From Pseudoduganella albidiflava (GTDB lineage: Bacteria > Pseudomonadota > Gammaproteobacteria > Burkholderiales > Burkholderiaceae_D), in the NCBI RefSeq assembly GCF_004322755.1, contig NZ_CP036401.1, positions 3,472,001 through 3,536,000 of the forward strand: DNA of 64,000 nt, in the 5' to 3' direction. Position numbers and translations under genes: made by a program. Below the pieces are notes generated by a model that saw nothing but the letters and a program-made list of their open reading frames with translations, was not told the DNA's origin and did no database searches. Positions 36,354 through 44,600 of this stretch are shown here, one piece after another. Positions within the stretch are counted from its first letter, which is position 1. Each line of letters starts with the position of its first letter.

Positions 36354-37438
36354 AGCGGGAGAGCGGCATGAAGCGGGAAGAGTGCGGCATGAAGCGAGAA
36401 TCCGGAACGCATGCCCTGCCTTTTCTGGAGGTAAGGGGTTTGCGCAAGTATTATCCAGGCAAGGTACCCGGCCATCCGGTGCGCGCGGTGGATGACGTCA
36501 GTTTTACGCTGGCCGCCGGCGAAGTGCTGGGACTGGTGGGCGAGTCGGGCTCTGGCAAGAGCACGATCGGCAGGACCATCCTTCGCCTGCAGGAAGCCAG
36601 CGGAGGCGCCGTCCGCTACCTCGGCGAGGACCTGGGCCAGGCCTCGGCCCGCCGCATGCGCTCGCTGCGGCGGGAGCTGCAGATCGTGTTCCAGGACCCG
36701 TACGCCAGCCTCAATCCGCGCCTGCGTATCGGCCAGGCCATCGGCGAGGCGCTCGGCACGCATGGCCTGCATCCCGGCGCCGCGCGCCCCGCCCGCATCG
36801 CGGCCCTGCTCGAACTGGTCGGCCTTCGCCCGGAGCATGCGGAACGCTATCCCCACGAGTTTTCCGGTGGCCAGCGCCAGCGCATCGGCATCGCCCGCGC
36901 GCTGGCCGTCGAGCCGCGCTTCATCGTTGCCGACGAACCGGTATCGGCGCTGGACGTATCGATCCAGGCCCAGGTCATCAACCTCCTGCTCGATCTCAGG
37001 GAGCGCCTCAACCTGTCGATGCTGTTCATTTCGCACGATCTCGATGTGGTGGAATACATGTGCGACCGGGTCGTGGTGCTCTACCTGGGAAAAGTGATGG
37101 AGATCGCATCGACCGCGGCACTGTTCGCGCGCCCGCTGCATCCGTATACCGAAGCCCTGCTGGCGGCTTCACCGCGTCCGGAGGGCGGTGCGCGGGCACT
37201 GGCGCACACGCGGCGCGTCTTGCGCGGCGATCTCCCGAGCCCGGCGATGCCGCCTTCCGGCTGCGTATTCCGCACCCGGTGTCCGTATGCGCAGGATGCC
37301 TGCGCACGGGACGTACCGCAGCTGACCGAAACCGAACCAGGGCGCTGGCGCGCGTGTCTCCGCACCGATGTGCCGGCGATCATTCCGGCACCGGCGCCTT
37401 CTCACCTCCAACTATCCCAACCAATTGACTTTCCATGA
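36350..37438 (+). CDS. Oligopeptide ABC transporter ATPase, DppF type
   Basis: 362 residues from the ATG at 36350, which overlaps the upstream stop. The first 19 residues are three copies of a MKRESG-like unit, so three in-frame ATGs are available (36350, 36368, 36389). Conserved ABC motifs are Walker A (GESGSGKS), signature [12 protein letters not shown] and Walker B ([12 protein letters not shown]). The C-terminal cysteine motif ([14 protein letters not shown]) matches the DppF family. It overlaps the next gene by four bases. Confidence 0.92.
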   Translation: MKRESGMKREECGMKRESGTHALPFLEVRGLRKYYPGKVPGHPVRAVDDVSFTLAAGEVLGLVGESGSGKSTIGRTILRLQEASGGAVRYLGEDLGQASARRMRSLRRELQIVFQDPYASLNPRLRIGQAIGEALGTHGLHPGAARPARIAALLELVGLRPEHAERYPHEFSGGQRQRIGIARALAVEPRFIVADEPVSALDVSIQAQVINLLLDLRERLNLSMLFISHDLDVVEYMCDRVVVLYLGKVMEIASTAALFARPLHPYTEALLAASPRPEGGARALAHTRRVLRGDLPSPAMPPSGCVFRTRCPYAQDACARDVPQLTETEPGRWRACLRTDVPAIIPAPAPSHLQLSQPIDFP

Positions 37439-38793
37439 TCAACAGGATGCCCGCTCCAGACACGCCCGATCCCAGTACGGTCGATCCCAACACGGTCGAT
37501 CCCAACGTGCTCGACCTGAGTACCATCGAACAGTTCGTCCTCACCCCTGAACTGAAAGGGTATCCGCACGACGCGGCGCCGCGCGCCATCCGCGACATCG
37601 GCAGCGCCGGGTGGAACGTCCTGCGCGGCGACCTGCCGTTTCCGGTGGCATTGCTCAAGCGCTCCGCACTGGACCACAACTTGGCGTGGATGGCCGACTT
37701 TACCCGCGAGAGCGGCGTGCTCATCGCCCCGCATGGGAAGACCACCATGGCGCCCCAGCTGTTCGCGCAACAGCTCGCCGCCGGCGCATGGGGCATGACG
37801 CTGGCCACCATGCAGCAGGTCAGCCTGGCGGTCCGGCTCGGACTGCGCCGCGTCATCCTGGCCAACCAGCTGGTGGCGCGTGCGGATATCCTGCAAGCCG
37901 CCCGGCTGCTGCGCGACACCCCTGGCCTGGAACTGCATGTGCTGGTCGATTCGATGGCGCAGCTTGCCCTGATCGAGGGCGTGCTGGCCGCGGACGCGCA
38001 CGATTGCCGCCTGCTGGCGATGATCGAATGCGGCATCGACGGCGGCCGCACGGGTTGCCGCAGCGTCGCGCAGGCAATGGCGCTGGCGCGGGCCATCGCC
38101 GGTTCCAGCGCCGTGGCCCTGAGCGGAATCGAATGCTACGAAGGCCTGCAAGTGACTGGCCACAGCGCGACGGATGCGGCGGCCGTGACCGGCCTGATGC
38201 AGGTGGTACAGCAAGTGGCACGCCAGTGCGATGCGGAAGGCCTGTTCCATGGAGAGGAGATCGTGCTTTCCGCCGGCGGCTCGGCCGCCTTCGATGTGGT
38301 GGCCCGTACCTTGCCCATGCAGCTGTCGCGTCCCGTCCGCACCATTTTGCGCAGCGGCTGCTACCTGGCCCACGATTCGGGCTTTTACCAGCGCTTCATG
38401 GAAGACATCCGGGCCCGCAGTGGCGCACGCTGGCAGGAGCGCCCGGGCCTGCAGCCGGCGCTGGAAATCTGGTGCCAGGTGCAGTCGCAGCCCGAACCCG
38501 GCCTGGCGATCCTGGCACTGGGCAAGCGTGACGCCTCGTTCGACCTCGACCTGCCCATGCCGTTCGCCTGGGTCGATGCGGCAGGACGCGCGCCAATCGG
38601 CAAGGACTGGACCATCGCGAAGATGAACGACCAGCACGCCTACCTGCGCTTTCCACCCGGACCGGCGCCGGCAGTTGGCGACCTGATCGGTTGCGGTATC
38701 TCGCACCCCTGCACCACTTTCGATAAATGGCGGTGGCTGCCTGTCGTCGACGACAGCTACAACGTCCGCTCCGCCATCCAAACATTTTTCTGA
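37435..38793 (+). CDS. Amino acid deaminase, D-serine-dehydratase-like PLP enzyme
   Basis: 452 residues. Fold III PLP enzyme: APHGKTTMAPQ holds the PLP Lys (Lys102) and the C-terminal ISHPCTTFDKW holds the His and Cys that bind zinc in eukaryotic-type D-serine dehydratases (DSD1) and D-threonine aldolases. Such bacterial enzymes deaminate D-amino acids such as D-serine, releasing an enamine that RidA can clear. Residues 11-25 are a tandem repeat (DPSTV-DPNTV-DPNVL) from a 15-base unit. It overlaps the ABC ATPase gene and is followed by an RpiR-type regulator. Confidence 0.85.
   Translation: MINRMPAPDTPDPSTVDPNTVDPNVLDLSTIEQFVLTPELKGYPHDAAPRAIRDIGSAGWNVLRGDLPFPVALLKRSALDHNLAWMADFTRESGVLIAPHGKTTMAPQLFAQQLAAGAWGMTLATMQQVSLAVRLGLRRVILANQLVARADILQAARLLRDTPGLELHVLVDSMAQLALIEGVLAADAHDCRLLAMIECGIDGGRTGCRSVAQAMALARAIAGSSAVALSGIECYEGLQVTGHSATDAAAVTGLMQVVQQVARQCDAEGLFHGEEIVLSAGGSAAFDVVARTLPMQLSRPVRTILRSGCYLAHDSGFYQRFMEDIRARSGARWQERPGLQPALEIWCQVQSQPEPGLAILALGKRDASFDLDLPMPFAWVDAAGRAPIGKDWTIAKMNDQHAYLRFPPGPAPAVGDLIGCGISHPCTTFDKWRWLPVVDDSYNVRSAIQTFF
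37467..37511 (+). repeat. 15-bp tandem repeat in the deaminase N-terminus
   Basis: Three units close to CGATCCCAACACGGT encode consecutive DP(S/N)(T/V)(V/L) steps before the conserved enzyme domain begins. Confidence 0.88.
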
Positions 38794-38801
38794 GGCCACC
38801 C

Positions 38802-39737
38802 ATGAATGTCGTCGAACTTCTCAAGGCCCAGCTGGACCTGCTGCCGGCCGCGCAGCGCCAGGTGGGCGTCGCCATTTTGGCCGATCCGCAATGGGCATTG
38901 CGGGCCAATGTCGATGCGCTGGCCCAGCGCGCCAATGTCAGCCCTCCCACCATCGTGCGGCTGTGCCGTGCACTGGGACTGGAAGGGCTGCGCGAATTCA
39001 AGCTGCAGCTGGCCCAGCAGCTTGCGGTGGGCACGCCGTTCCTGCACCGCACCGTGCAGGCCAGCGACGACGCGCTGACCGTGGCGCAGAAAATCCTGCG
39101 CGGCATGGTCGCGTCGATGGTGGACCTGGAGCAGAAGCTCGATGCGGTCGTGCTGGAAAAGGCCATCGCCACGCTGGCCCGGGCGAAACGGCTGGATTGC
39201 TATGGCGTAGGCGCCACCTCCAGCTTCATGGCGACCGATGCGCAGGCACGCTTCTTCCGCATCGGACTCACCACCAATGCCTATTCGGACGCCCACATGC
39301 AGCTGGTATCGGCGGCGACCCTGACCAGCGACGACGCGGTCCTGGCGATTTCCCACGTGGGGCGCATGCCGTCGCTGCTCGAAGCCGTCGAAGTGGCGAG
39401 GGAACAGGGCGCCACGATCATCGCCCTGACCCAGCCCGATACCCCGCTGGCGGAGCTGGCGCACATTCCCATCACCGTGACCGTGCCGGAAGACGCGGTG
39501 GTACGGGTCAGTACCGAGGCCTACCTTGCACACATGAGCTTCCTGGAGATCCTGATGGTGGGCGTCGGCCTGCGCCGCGGCGACGCCGCCATCGCGCGCA
39601 TGCGCAGGTTCCATGACGTGCTGATCGAGCGCGGCATCGACAGCAACCACCCCGCCATGCGGCTTGGCTGGTCGCAGGCCGAACGCAATGCGCTCAACAA
39701 GGCCGGCGACGACCCCGACGCGCCGGAGCCGGCATGA
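38802..39737 (+). CDS. MurR/RpiR-family transcriptional regulator
   Basis: 311 residues. N-terminal HTH_6 domain (~1-77: ANVDALAQRANVSPPTIVRLCRALGLEGLREFK) and a C-terminal SIS domain (~125-260) with CYGVGATSSFMATDA and DDAVLAISHVG, which usually binds a sugar phosphate. RpiR-type proteins often control amino-sugar genes, including MurNAc utilisation. Being inside the array it probably regulates the operon that starts at ridA or the deaminase. It overlaps the following deacylase gene by four bases. Confidence 0.9.
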   Translation: MNVVELLKAQLDLLPAAQRQVGVAILADPQWALRANVDALAQRANVSPPTIVRLCRALGLEGLREFKLQLAQQLAVGTPFLHRTVQASDDALTVAQKILRGMVASMVDLEQKLDAVVLEKAIATLARAKRLDCYGVGATSSFMATDAQARFFRIGLTTNAYSDAHMQLVSAATLTSDDAVLAISHVGRMPSLLEAVEVAREQGATIIALTQPDTPLAELAHIPITVTVPEDAVVRVSTEAYLAHMSFLEILMVGVGLRRGDAAIARMRRFHDVLIERGIDSNHPAMRLGWSQAERNALNKAGDDPDAPEPA

Positions 39738-41224
39738 CGCCGCCGGCCCAGCGCCCGCCAGGCGCCATCCTGCTGCGGGGCGGTACCGTGATCGACGGCA
39801 CCGGCTCGCCGCGCTACCGCGCCGACGTGCTGGTCGAGCATGGCCGGATCCAGGCGATCGGCCCCGGCCTGGCCGGCAGCCGTGGCGCGGACGTGACGGT
39901 ATTCGATGCCGGCGGCAAGGTCATCGCGCCGGGCTTCATCGACGTGCACACCCACGATGACCATATCGTGCTGACCGCGCCGGCGATGCTGCCCAAGATC
40001 AGCCAGGGCATCTGCACGGTGATCGTGGGCAACTGCGGCATCAGCCTCGCCCCTCTCGTGCGTGCCGGTACCGATCACGCCGTGCCTGCGCCATTGACCT
40101 TGCTGGGCGACGCCGGTGGCTTCCGTTTCGACAGCCTGGACGCGTATGCAAACGCTGTCAACGCGGCGCGGCCAGCCGTCAACGTGGCGGCTCTGGTGGG
40201 CCATACGACGTTGCGCGTCGACAATGTGGCCGACCTGGCGCGCGCCGCGCTGCCCGCCGAACTGGACGCCATGTGCGATGTGCTCGACCGCGCCATGCGC
40301 GATGGAGCGATCGGTTTAAGCAGCGGTGTCTTCTACGGCCCCGCCGCGGCCGCCGACATGGGGGAGCTGACCGCGCTGGCCCGGATCGCCGCGCGCCATG
40401 GCGGCGTCTACGCCACCCACCTGCGCGACGAGTTCGAAGCCATCCTCGCCTCGATGGAGGAAGCCACGGAAGTGGCCCGCGAGGCAGGCATTTCGCTGGT
40501 GCTGTCGCACCACAAGTGCGCCGGACCGGCCAACTGGGGCCGTACCCGCGAGACGCTGGCGTACGTGGAGTGCGCGGGAAAGCACCAGTCGATCGGGCTC
40601 GACGCCTATCCCTATGTCGCCGGGTCCACCGTGCTGCGCGCCGACCTGGTGGACGATGTGATCGACATCCTCGTCACCTGGTCCGACACCCATCCGCAGC
40701 TGGCGGGCCGCTACCTGGCCGATATCGCCGCCGACTGGAACTGTACCCAGCGCGAGGCGTGCGAACGCCTGCAGCCCGGCGGCGCCTGCTATTTCCAGAT
40801 GGACGAAGCCGATGTACAGCGCGTGCTCCGGCATCCGGCCACGATGATCGGCTCGGATGGCCTGCCGCATGACCGCCACCCGCATCCACGGCTGTGGGGC
40901 ACCTTCCCGCGCGTGCTGGGGCACTACAGCCGGGAGCTGAAGCTGTTCGGGCTGGAGACGGCGGTGCACAAGATGACAGGCATGTCCGCCGCCCGCTTCG
41001 GGCTGGACCGGCGCGGCCGGATAGAGGCCGGGTTCCACGCCGACCTCGTGGTGCTCGACCCGGAGCAGGTGGGCGACCGCGCCACCTTCGAAGCCCCGAT
41101 CCAGGCCAGTGCCGGCATCGAGCTGGTGTTCGTCAACGGGGTGCTGTCCTATCGCGCCGGCGAGAGCCTGCCCGCCCGCGCCGGCCACTTCCTGCCGCGT
41201 GGGCGCACCCCGCGTACACCGTGA
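39734..41224 (+). CDS. N-acyl-D-amino-acid deacylase (D-aminoacylase)
   Basis: 496 residues of the amidohydrolase superfamily. The metal site includes HTHDDHIV near residue 75; further family signs are GTGSPRYRADVLVEHGRI at the start, SSGVFYGPA, YATHLRDE, SHHKCAGPANWG and DGLPHDRHPHPRLWGTFPRVL near the C-terminus. It hydrolyses N-acyl-D-amino acids to free D-amino acids, giving substrate to the deaminase two genes upstream. No signal peptide, so cytoplasmic. Last gene of the salvage array. Confidence 0.92.
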   Translation: MTPPAQRPPGAILLRGGTVIDGTGSPRYRADVLVEHGRIQAIGPGLAGSRGADVTVFDAGGKVIAPGFIDVHTHDDHIVLTAPAMLPKISQGICTVIVGNCGISLAPLVRAGTDHAVPAPLTLLGDAGGFRFDSLDAYANAVNAARPAVNVAALVGHTTLRVDNVADLARAALPAELDAMCDVLDRAMRDGAIGLSSGVFYGPAAAADMGELTALARIAARHGGVYATHLRDEFEAILASMEEATEVAREAGISLVLSHHKCAGPANWGRTRETLAYVECAGKHQSIGLDAYPYVAGSTVLRADLVDDVIDILVTWSDTHPQLAGRYLADIAADWNCTQREACERLQPGGACYFQMDEADVQRVLRHPATMIGSDGLPHDRHPHPRLWGTFPRVLGHYSRELKLFGLETAVHKMTGMSAARFGLDRRGRIEAGFHADLVVLDPEQVGDRATFEAPIQASAGIELVFVNGVLSYRAGESLPARAGHFLPRGRTPRTP

Positions 41225-41299
41225 ACACACCACCATGACGCGCACGCACAGCCAATACCCGCTCAACGCTCATCTTGATGAGTGCTTCGCTCCCCTCGA

Positions 41300-41328
41300 T
41301 TGACACTGGTCCGGCCAATCCCGATACT
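41300..41328 (+). promoter_or_regulatory. Candidate sigma-70 promoter for the PL11 lyase gene
   Basis: TTGACA (41300-41305), a 17-base spacer and GATACT (41323-41328) lie in the gene-free stretch 41225-41555. If used, the transcript would have a leader of about 220 bases before the lyase ATG. No other feature is seen in this gap. Confidence 0.4.
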
Positions 41329-41555
41329 CGATTCCCACTCCAGGCGACAGCACGGCGCACCGCGCCCTGCTTCCCAATGAACATGCGCCGACCCGGCGCA
41401 TGCGGCGTGACGGCCGGCCACGGCAGTACCCACGGCCTCGGCGCGAGGAGACGCGCCGGCGATGCACAGCACCGCGCAGTACGGCTACGCAGATGCGCAC
41501 GGCGCACGGCGCAGCCGATCACCGCTCTTTCGCCAACCATAACAATGGGGAATCA

Positions 41556-43394
41556 ATGAACCGTACCTTTGCACCGATCGCACTGCTGGCGCTCGCGCTG
41601 ACGCAGCCGGCATTCGCCGCCCAGGGCAGGCAGCTCGAGAAACTCGATCGCGGCGCCGTCGCCATCGCCACCGGCGGCACCGTCTTCATCAGCTGGCGCG
41701 TGCTCGGCACCGACGATCCAGCGACCCGCTTCAACATCTACCGCGACGAGGTGAAACTGAACGCCGAACCGCTGGTGGCGAGCAATTTCACCGACACGGC
41801 GGGCACCAGCGGCGCCCGCTACCTGATCCGGCCGGTGGTCGAGGGCAAGGAAAAGAAGGGGCAGGAAGAATACGCGCTAGCCACCTGGAGCGAGCCGGTG
41901 CTGCGCATTCCGCTGCAGCAGCCGGAAGGCGGCGTGACACCCACCGGCGTGGCGTACACGTATGAGATGAACGACGGCGCCACGGCCGACCTGGATGGCG
42001 ACGGCAAGTACGAACTGGTGGTGAAGTGGCAGCCCACCAATGCCAAGGACAATTCGCAGAGCGGCCACACCGGCAATACCTACCTCGATGCCTACCGGCT
42101 CGATGGCAAGCGCCTGTGGCGCATCGACCTGGGCCGCAACATCCGCGCCGGCGCCCACTACACGACAATGGTGGTGTATGACCTGGATGGCAACGGCAAG
42201 GCCGAAGTGATGGTAAAGACGGCCGACGGCACGGTCGATGGCCGTGGCACCGTGATCGGCGATCCGGCCGCGGACTACCGCAACAGCGCCGGCTACGTGC
42301 TGGCCGGCCCGGAATTCCTCACCGTCTTCGATGGCCGTACCGGCAAGGCGCTGGCCACCACCGACTACCTGCCGGCGCGCGGCACCGTCGGCTCGTGGGG
42401 CGACAACTATGGCAACCGCGTCGACCGCTTCCTGGGCGGCGTGGCCTACCTGGACGGCAAGCGGCCCAGCGCCATCTTCTCGCGCGGCTACTACACGCGC
42501 GCCGTGATCGCCGCGTGGGATTACCGCGACGGCCAGCTGACCAGCCGCTGGGTGTTCGATACCGACCACGAAGGCGCCGAGGCGCGCGGCCAGGGCGCCC
42601 ACTGGTTCTCGGTGGCGGACGTGAACGAGGATGGCAAGGACGACATCGTCTACGGCGCGGCCACCATCGGCAGCGACGGCCACCTGATGTACAGCACCGG
42701 CCTGTGCCACGGCGATGCGCTGCACGTCGGCAAGCTCGATCCGGCCCGCACCGGCCAGCAGATCTACATGGTGCACGAGAGCCCCTCCTGCTACAAGGGC
42801 AATGGCGCCAGCTTCCATGACGCCGCCACCGGTGCGCTGCTGTGGGGCGCCCCGGCCACCGTCGACGTGGGCCGCGGCGTGTGCTACGACATCGATCCCG
42901 CCTACCCGGGCGCCGAGTGCTGGGCATCGCGCGGCGGCCTGTTCAACGTGAGCGGCCAGCAGATCTCCACCAACCGGCCGGGCAGCATGAACTTCGCCAG
43001 CTGGTGGGATGGCGACCTGCTGCGCGAATCGCTGGACGGCGTGGCGATCGCCAAGTGGAATCCGGCCGCCTTCGCCTTCGAGAACCTGCTCGACGGCGCG
43101 GCGTACAACGCGGCGTCGAACAACGGCACCAAGGCCACACCGGTGCTGTCGGCCGACATCCTGGGCGACTGGCGCGAGGAAGTGGTGTGGCGCACGGCGG
43201 ACAATACCGAACTGCTGGTGTTTTCCACCACCATCCCGACCGCGCACCGGATCCCGACGCTGATGCACGATGCGCAGTACCGCGTGCAGGTGGCGGGCCA
43301 GAACGCCGGCTACAACCAGCCGCCGCACACCAGTTTCTACCTGGGTGAAGGCGCGGCGCCGGCGGCAGCGGCCACGGTGGAAGTGGCGCGGTAA
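41556..43394 (+). CDS. Secreted rhamnogalacturonan lyase, PL11 family
   Basis: 612 residues with a Sec signal (MNRTFAPIALLALALTQPAFAAQ). A small N-terminal beta domain (RGAVAIATGGTVFISWRVLGTDDP) precedes an eight-bladed propeller with Ca-binding Asp-rich loops (ATADLDGDGKYELVVKW; DLDGNGKAEVMVKTADGT; VNEDGKDDIVYG). It matches YesW/YesX-type lyases that cleave the rhamnogalacturonan I backbone of pectin by beta-elimination. GGGG lies just upstream of the ATG. A stand-alone plant-polymer gene here, with no other pectin gene in view. Confidence 0.92.
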   Translation: MNRTFAPIALLALALTQPAFAAQGRQLEKLDRGAVAIATGGTVFISWRVLGTDDPATRFNIYRDEVKLNAEPLVASNFTDTAGTSGARYLIRPVVEGKEKKGQEEYALATWSEPVLRIPLQQPEGGVTPTGVAYTYEMNDGATADLDGDGKYELVVKWQPTNAKDNSQSGHTGNTYLDAYRLDGKRLWRIDLGRNIRAGAHYTTMVVYDLDGNGKAEVMVKTADGTVDGRGTVIGDPAADYRNSAGYVLAGPEFLTVFDGRTGKALATTDYLPARGTVGSWGDNYGNRVDRFLGGVAYLDGKRPSAIFSRGYYTRAVIAAWDYRDGQLTSRWVFDTDHEGAEARGQGAHWFSVADVNEDGKDDIVYGAATIGSDGHLMYSTGLCHGDALHVGKLDPARTGQQIYMVHESPSCYKGNGASFHDAATGALLWGAPATVDVGRGVCYDIDPAYPGAECWASRGGLFNVSGQQISTNRPGSMNFASWWDGDLLRESLDGVAIAKWNPAAFAFENLLDGAAYNAASNNGTKATPVLSADILGDWREEVVWRTADNTELLVFSTTIPTAHRIPTLMHDAQYRVQVAGQNAGYNQPPHTSFYLGEGAAPAAAATVEVAR

Positions 43395-43491
43395 GCCAGG
43401 ACCAGCGGCGCCATCGCCCGCCGATGCGCGGCCGCCACGCTCAGCCGTTCGTGCGCGCGTGGCGGCCCGCTCGGTGTTACAGTTGGTCACC

Positions 43492-44451
43492 ATGACCGAC
43501 ACCACGCTACCCGCCGACGCGCCGCTGTACATCGTCCTCAACGCCGGTTCCGGCGCTTCGGAAAAAGAAGAACGCCGCGCCGCCATCGAGGAAGTCCTGA
43601 CGGCGGCGGGACGGCGTTTTTACCTGCACCTGGTGGAAGATGGCGGCGAGCTCGACGAAGCCGCCATCGCCCATGCCGGCAAGGCTTGCGCCAACGGCGG
43701 CATCCTGGTCGCAGCCGGCGGCGACGGCACCATCAACGCCGTGGCCCGCCAGGCCGTCCGCCATGGCTGTCCGTTCGGCGCGCTGCCGCAGGGCACCTTC
43801 AATTACTTCGGGCGCACGCACGGCATTTCGGAAGACCTCACGGAAGCCGTCCATGCGCTGCTGGGGGCCACGATCCGGCCGGTGCAGATCGGTTCCGTGA
43901 ATGGCCGCATCTTCCTCGTCAACGCCAGCATCGGGCTGTATCCGAAACTGCTCGAAGAGCGCGAGCAGGACAAGCGGCATTATGGCCGCAGCCGCGTGGT
44001 CGCCTTCCTGTCCGCGCTGAAGACCATCTTCCTGCCGCACCGCCGCCTGCGCCTCACGCTGGAGGCCGAAGACCGCACGCTGCACCTGCGCACCCATACC
44101 CTCTTCGTGGGCAACAACCGCCTGCAGATGGAACAGGTGGGGCTGACCGAACAGGCTCCCGACGTGGCCGATGGCGAACTGGCCGCCGTGGCGCCGAAGC
44201 CGGCCGGCAAGCTGGGCATGCTGGGCATCGTGCTCAACGGCGTGCTGGGCCGCCTGGGCGACACGGGCGATGTCGTCACCTTCGGTTTCCGCCGCATGAC
44301 GGTGCGTACGCCGTTCTATGGCCGCAAGCGCATCAAGGCCGCCGTCGACGGCGAAGTGCTGACCCTGTCCACGCCGCTGCATTTCGAGGCCCTCGACGGC
44401 AGGCTGCGGCTGCTGGTGCCAGCGGGCTCCCCTGCGGAAGCATTGTCGTAA
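43492..44451 (+). CDS. Diacylglycerol kinase-family lipid kinase
   Basis: 319 residues. LYIVLNAGSGASEKEE and AAGGDGTINAVARQA (the GGDGT nucleotide motif) mark the DAGK catalytic domain. GALPQGTFNYFGRTHGI and the C-terminal double-beta domain ending in VDGEVL fit the YegS/BmrU-like kinases. It phosphorylates diacylglycerol or a related lipid with ATP. Start ATG chosen where homology begins; the open frame upstream is not conserved-looking. Immediately followed by a repeat-rich 149-base gap. Confidence 0.9.
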   Translation: MTDTTLPADAPLYIVLNAGSGASEKEERRAAIEEVLTAAGRRFYLHLVEDGGELDEAAIAHAGKACANGGILVAAGGDGTINAVARQAVRHGCPFGALPQGTFNYFGRTHGISEDLTEAVHALLGATIRPVQIGSVNGRIFLVNASIGLYPKLLEEREQDKRHYGRSRVVAFLSALKTIFLPHRRLRLTLEAEDRTLHLRTHTLFVGNNRLQMEQVGLTEQAPDVADGELAAVAPKPAGKLGMLGIVLNGVLGRLGDTGDVVTFGFRRMTVRTPFYGRKRIKAAVDGEVLTLSTPLHFEALDGRLRLLVPAGSPAEALS

Positions 44452-44454
44452 AAA

Positions 44455-44585
44455 TGGGGACGTACCCCAATGCCGTTCAGTTAGGCGTTACCCAGCACAT
44501 GAAAGCGCAAGCATTCACCCCAAAAGCGAAGGGCTGGGGTCAGACCCGCCGGGTCTGACCCCGGATTCTGCACTGGGGTTTATCC
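44455..44585. repeat. Palindromic repeat GGGGTCAGACCC, copy 1, with adjacent hairpin
   Basis: TGGGGACGTACCCCA (44455-44469) is a small hairpin. It is followed by AATGCCGTTCAGTTAGGC (44469-44486) and, at 44499-44585, the larger repeat whose core is a 27-base inverted repeat (44536-44562: GGGGTCAGACCC / GGGTCTGACCCC). Flanks such as ATGAAAGCGCA and ATTCACCCC recur in other copies. It may also act as a transcription end for the flanking convergent genes. Confidence 0.85.
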
Positions 44586-44600
44586 TCCCGGGCCTGATCC

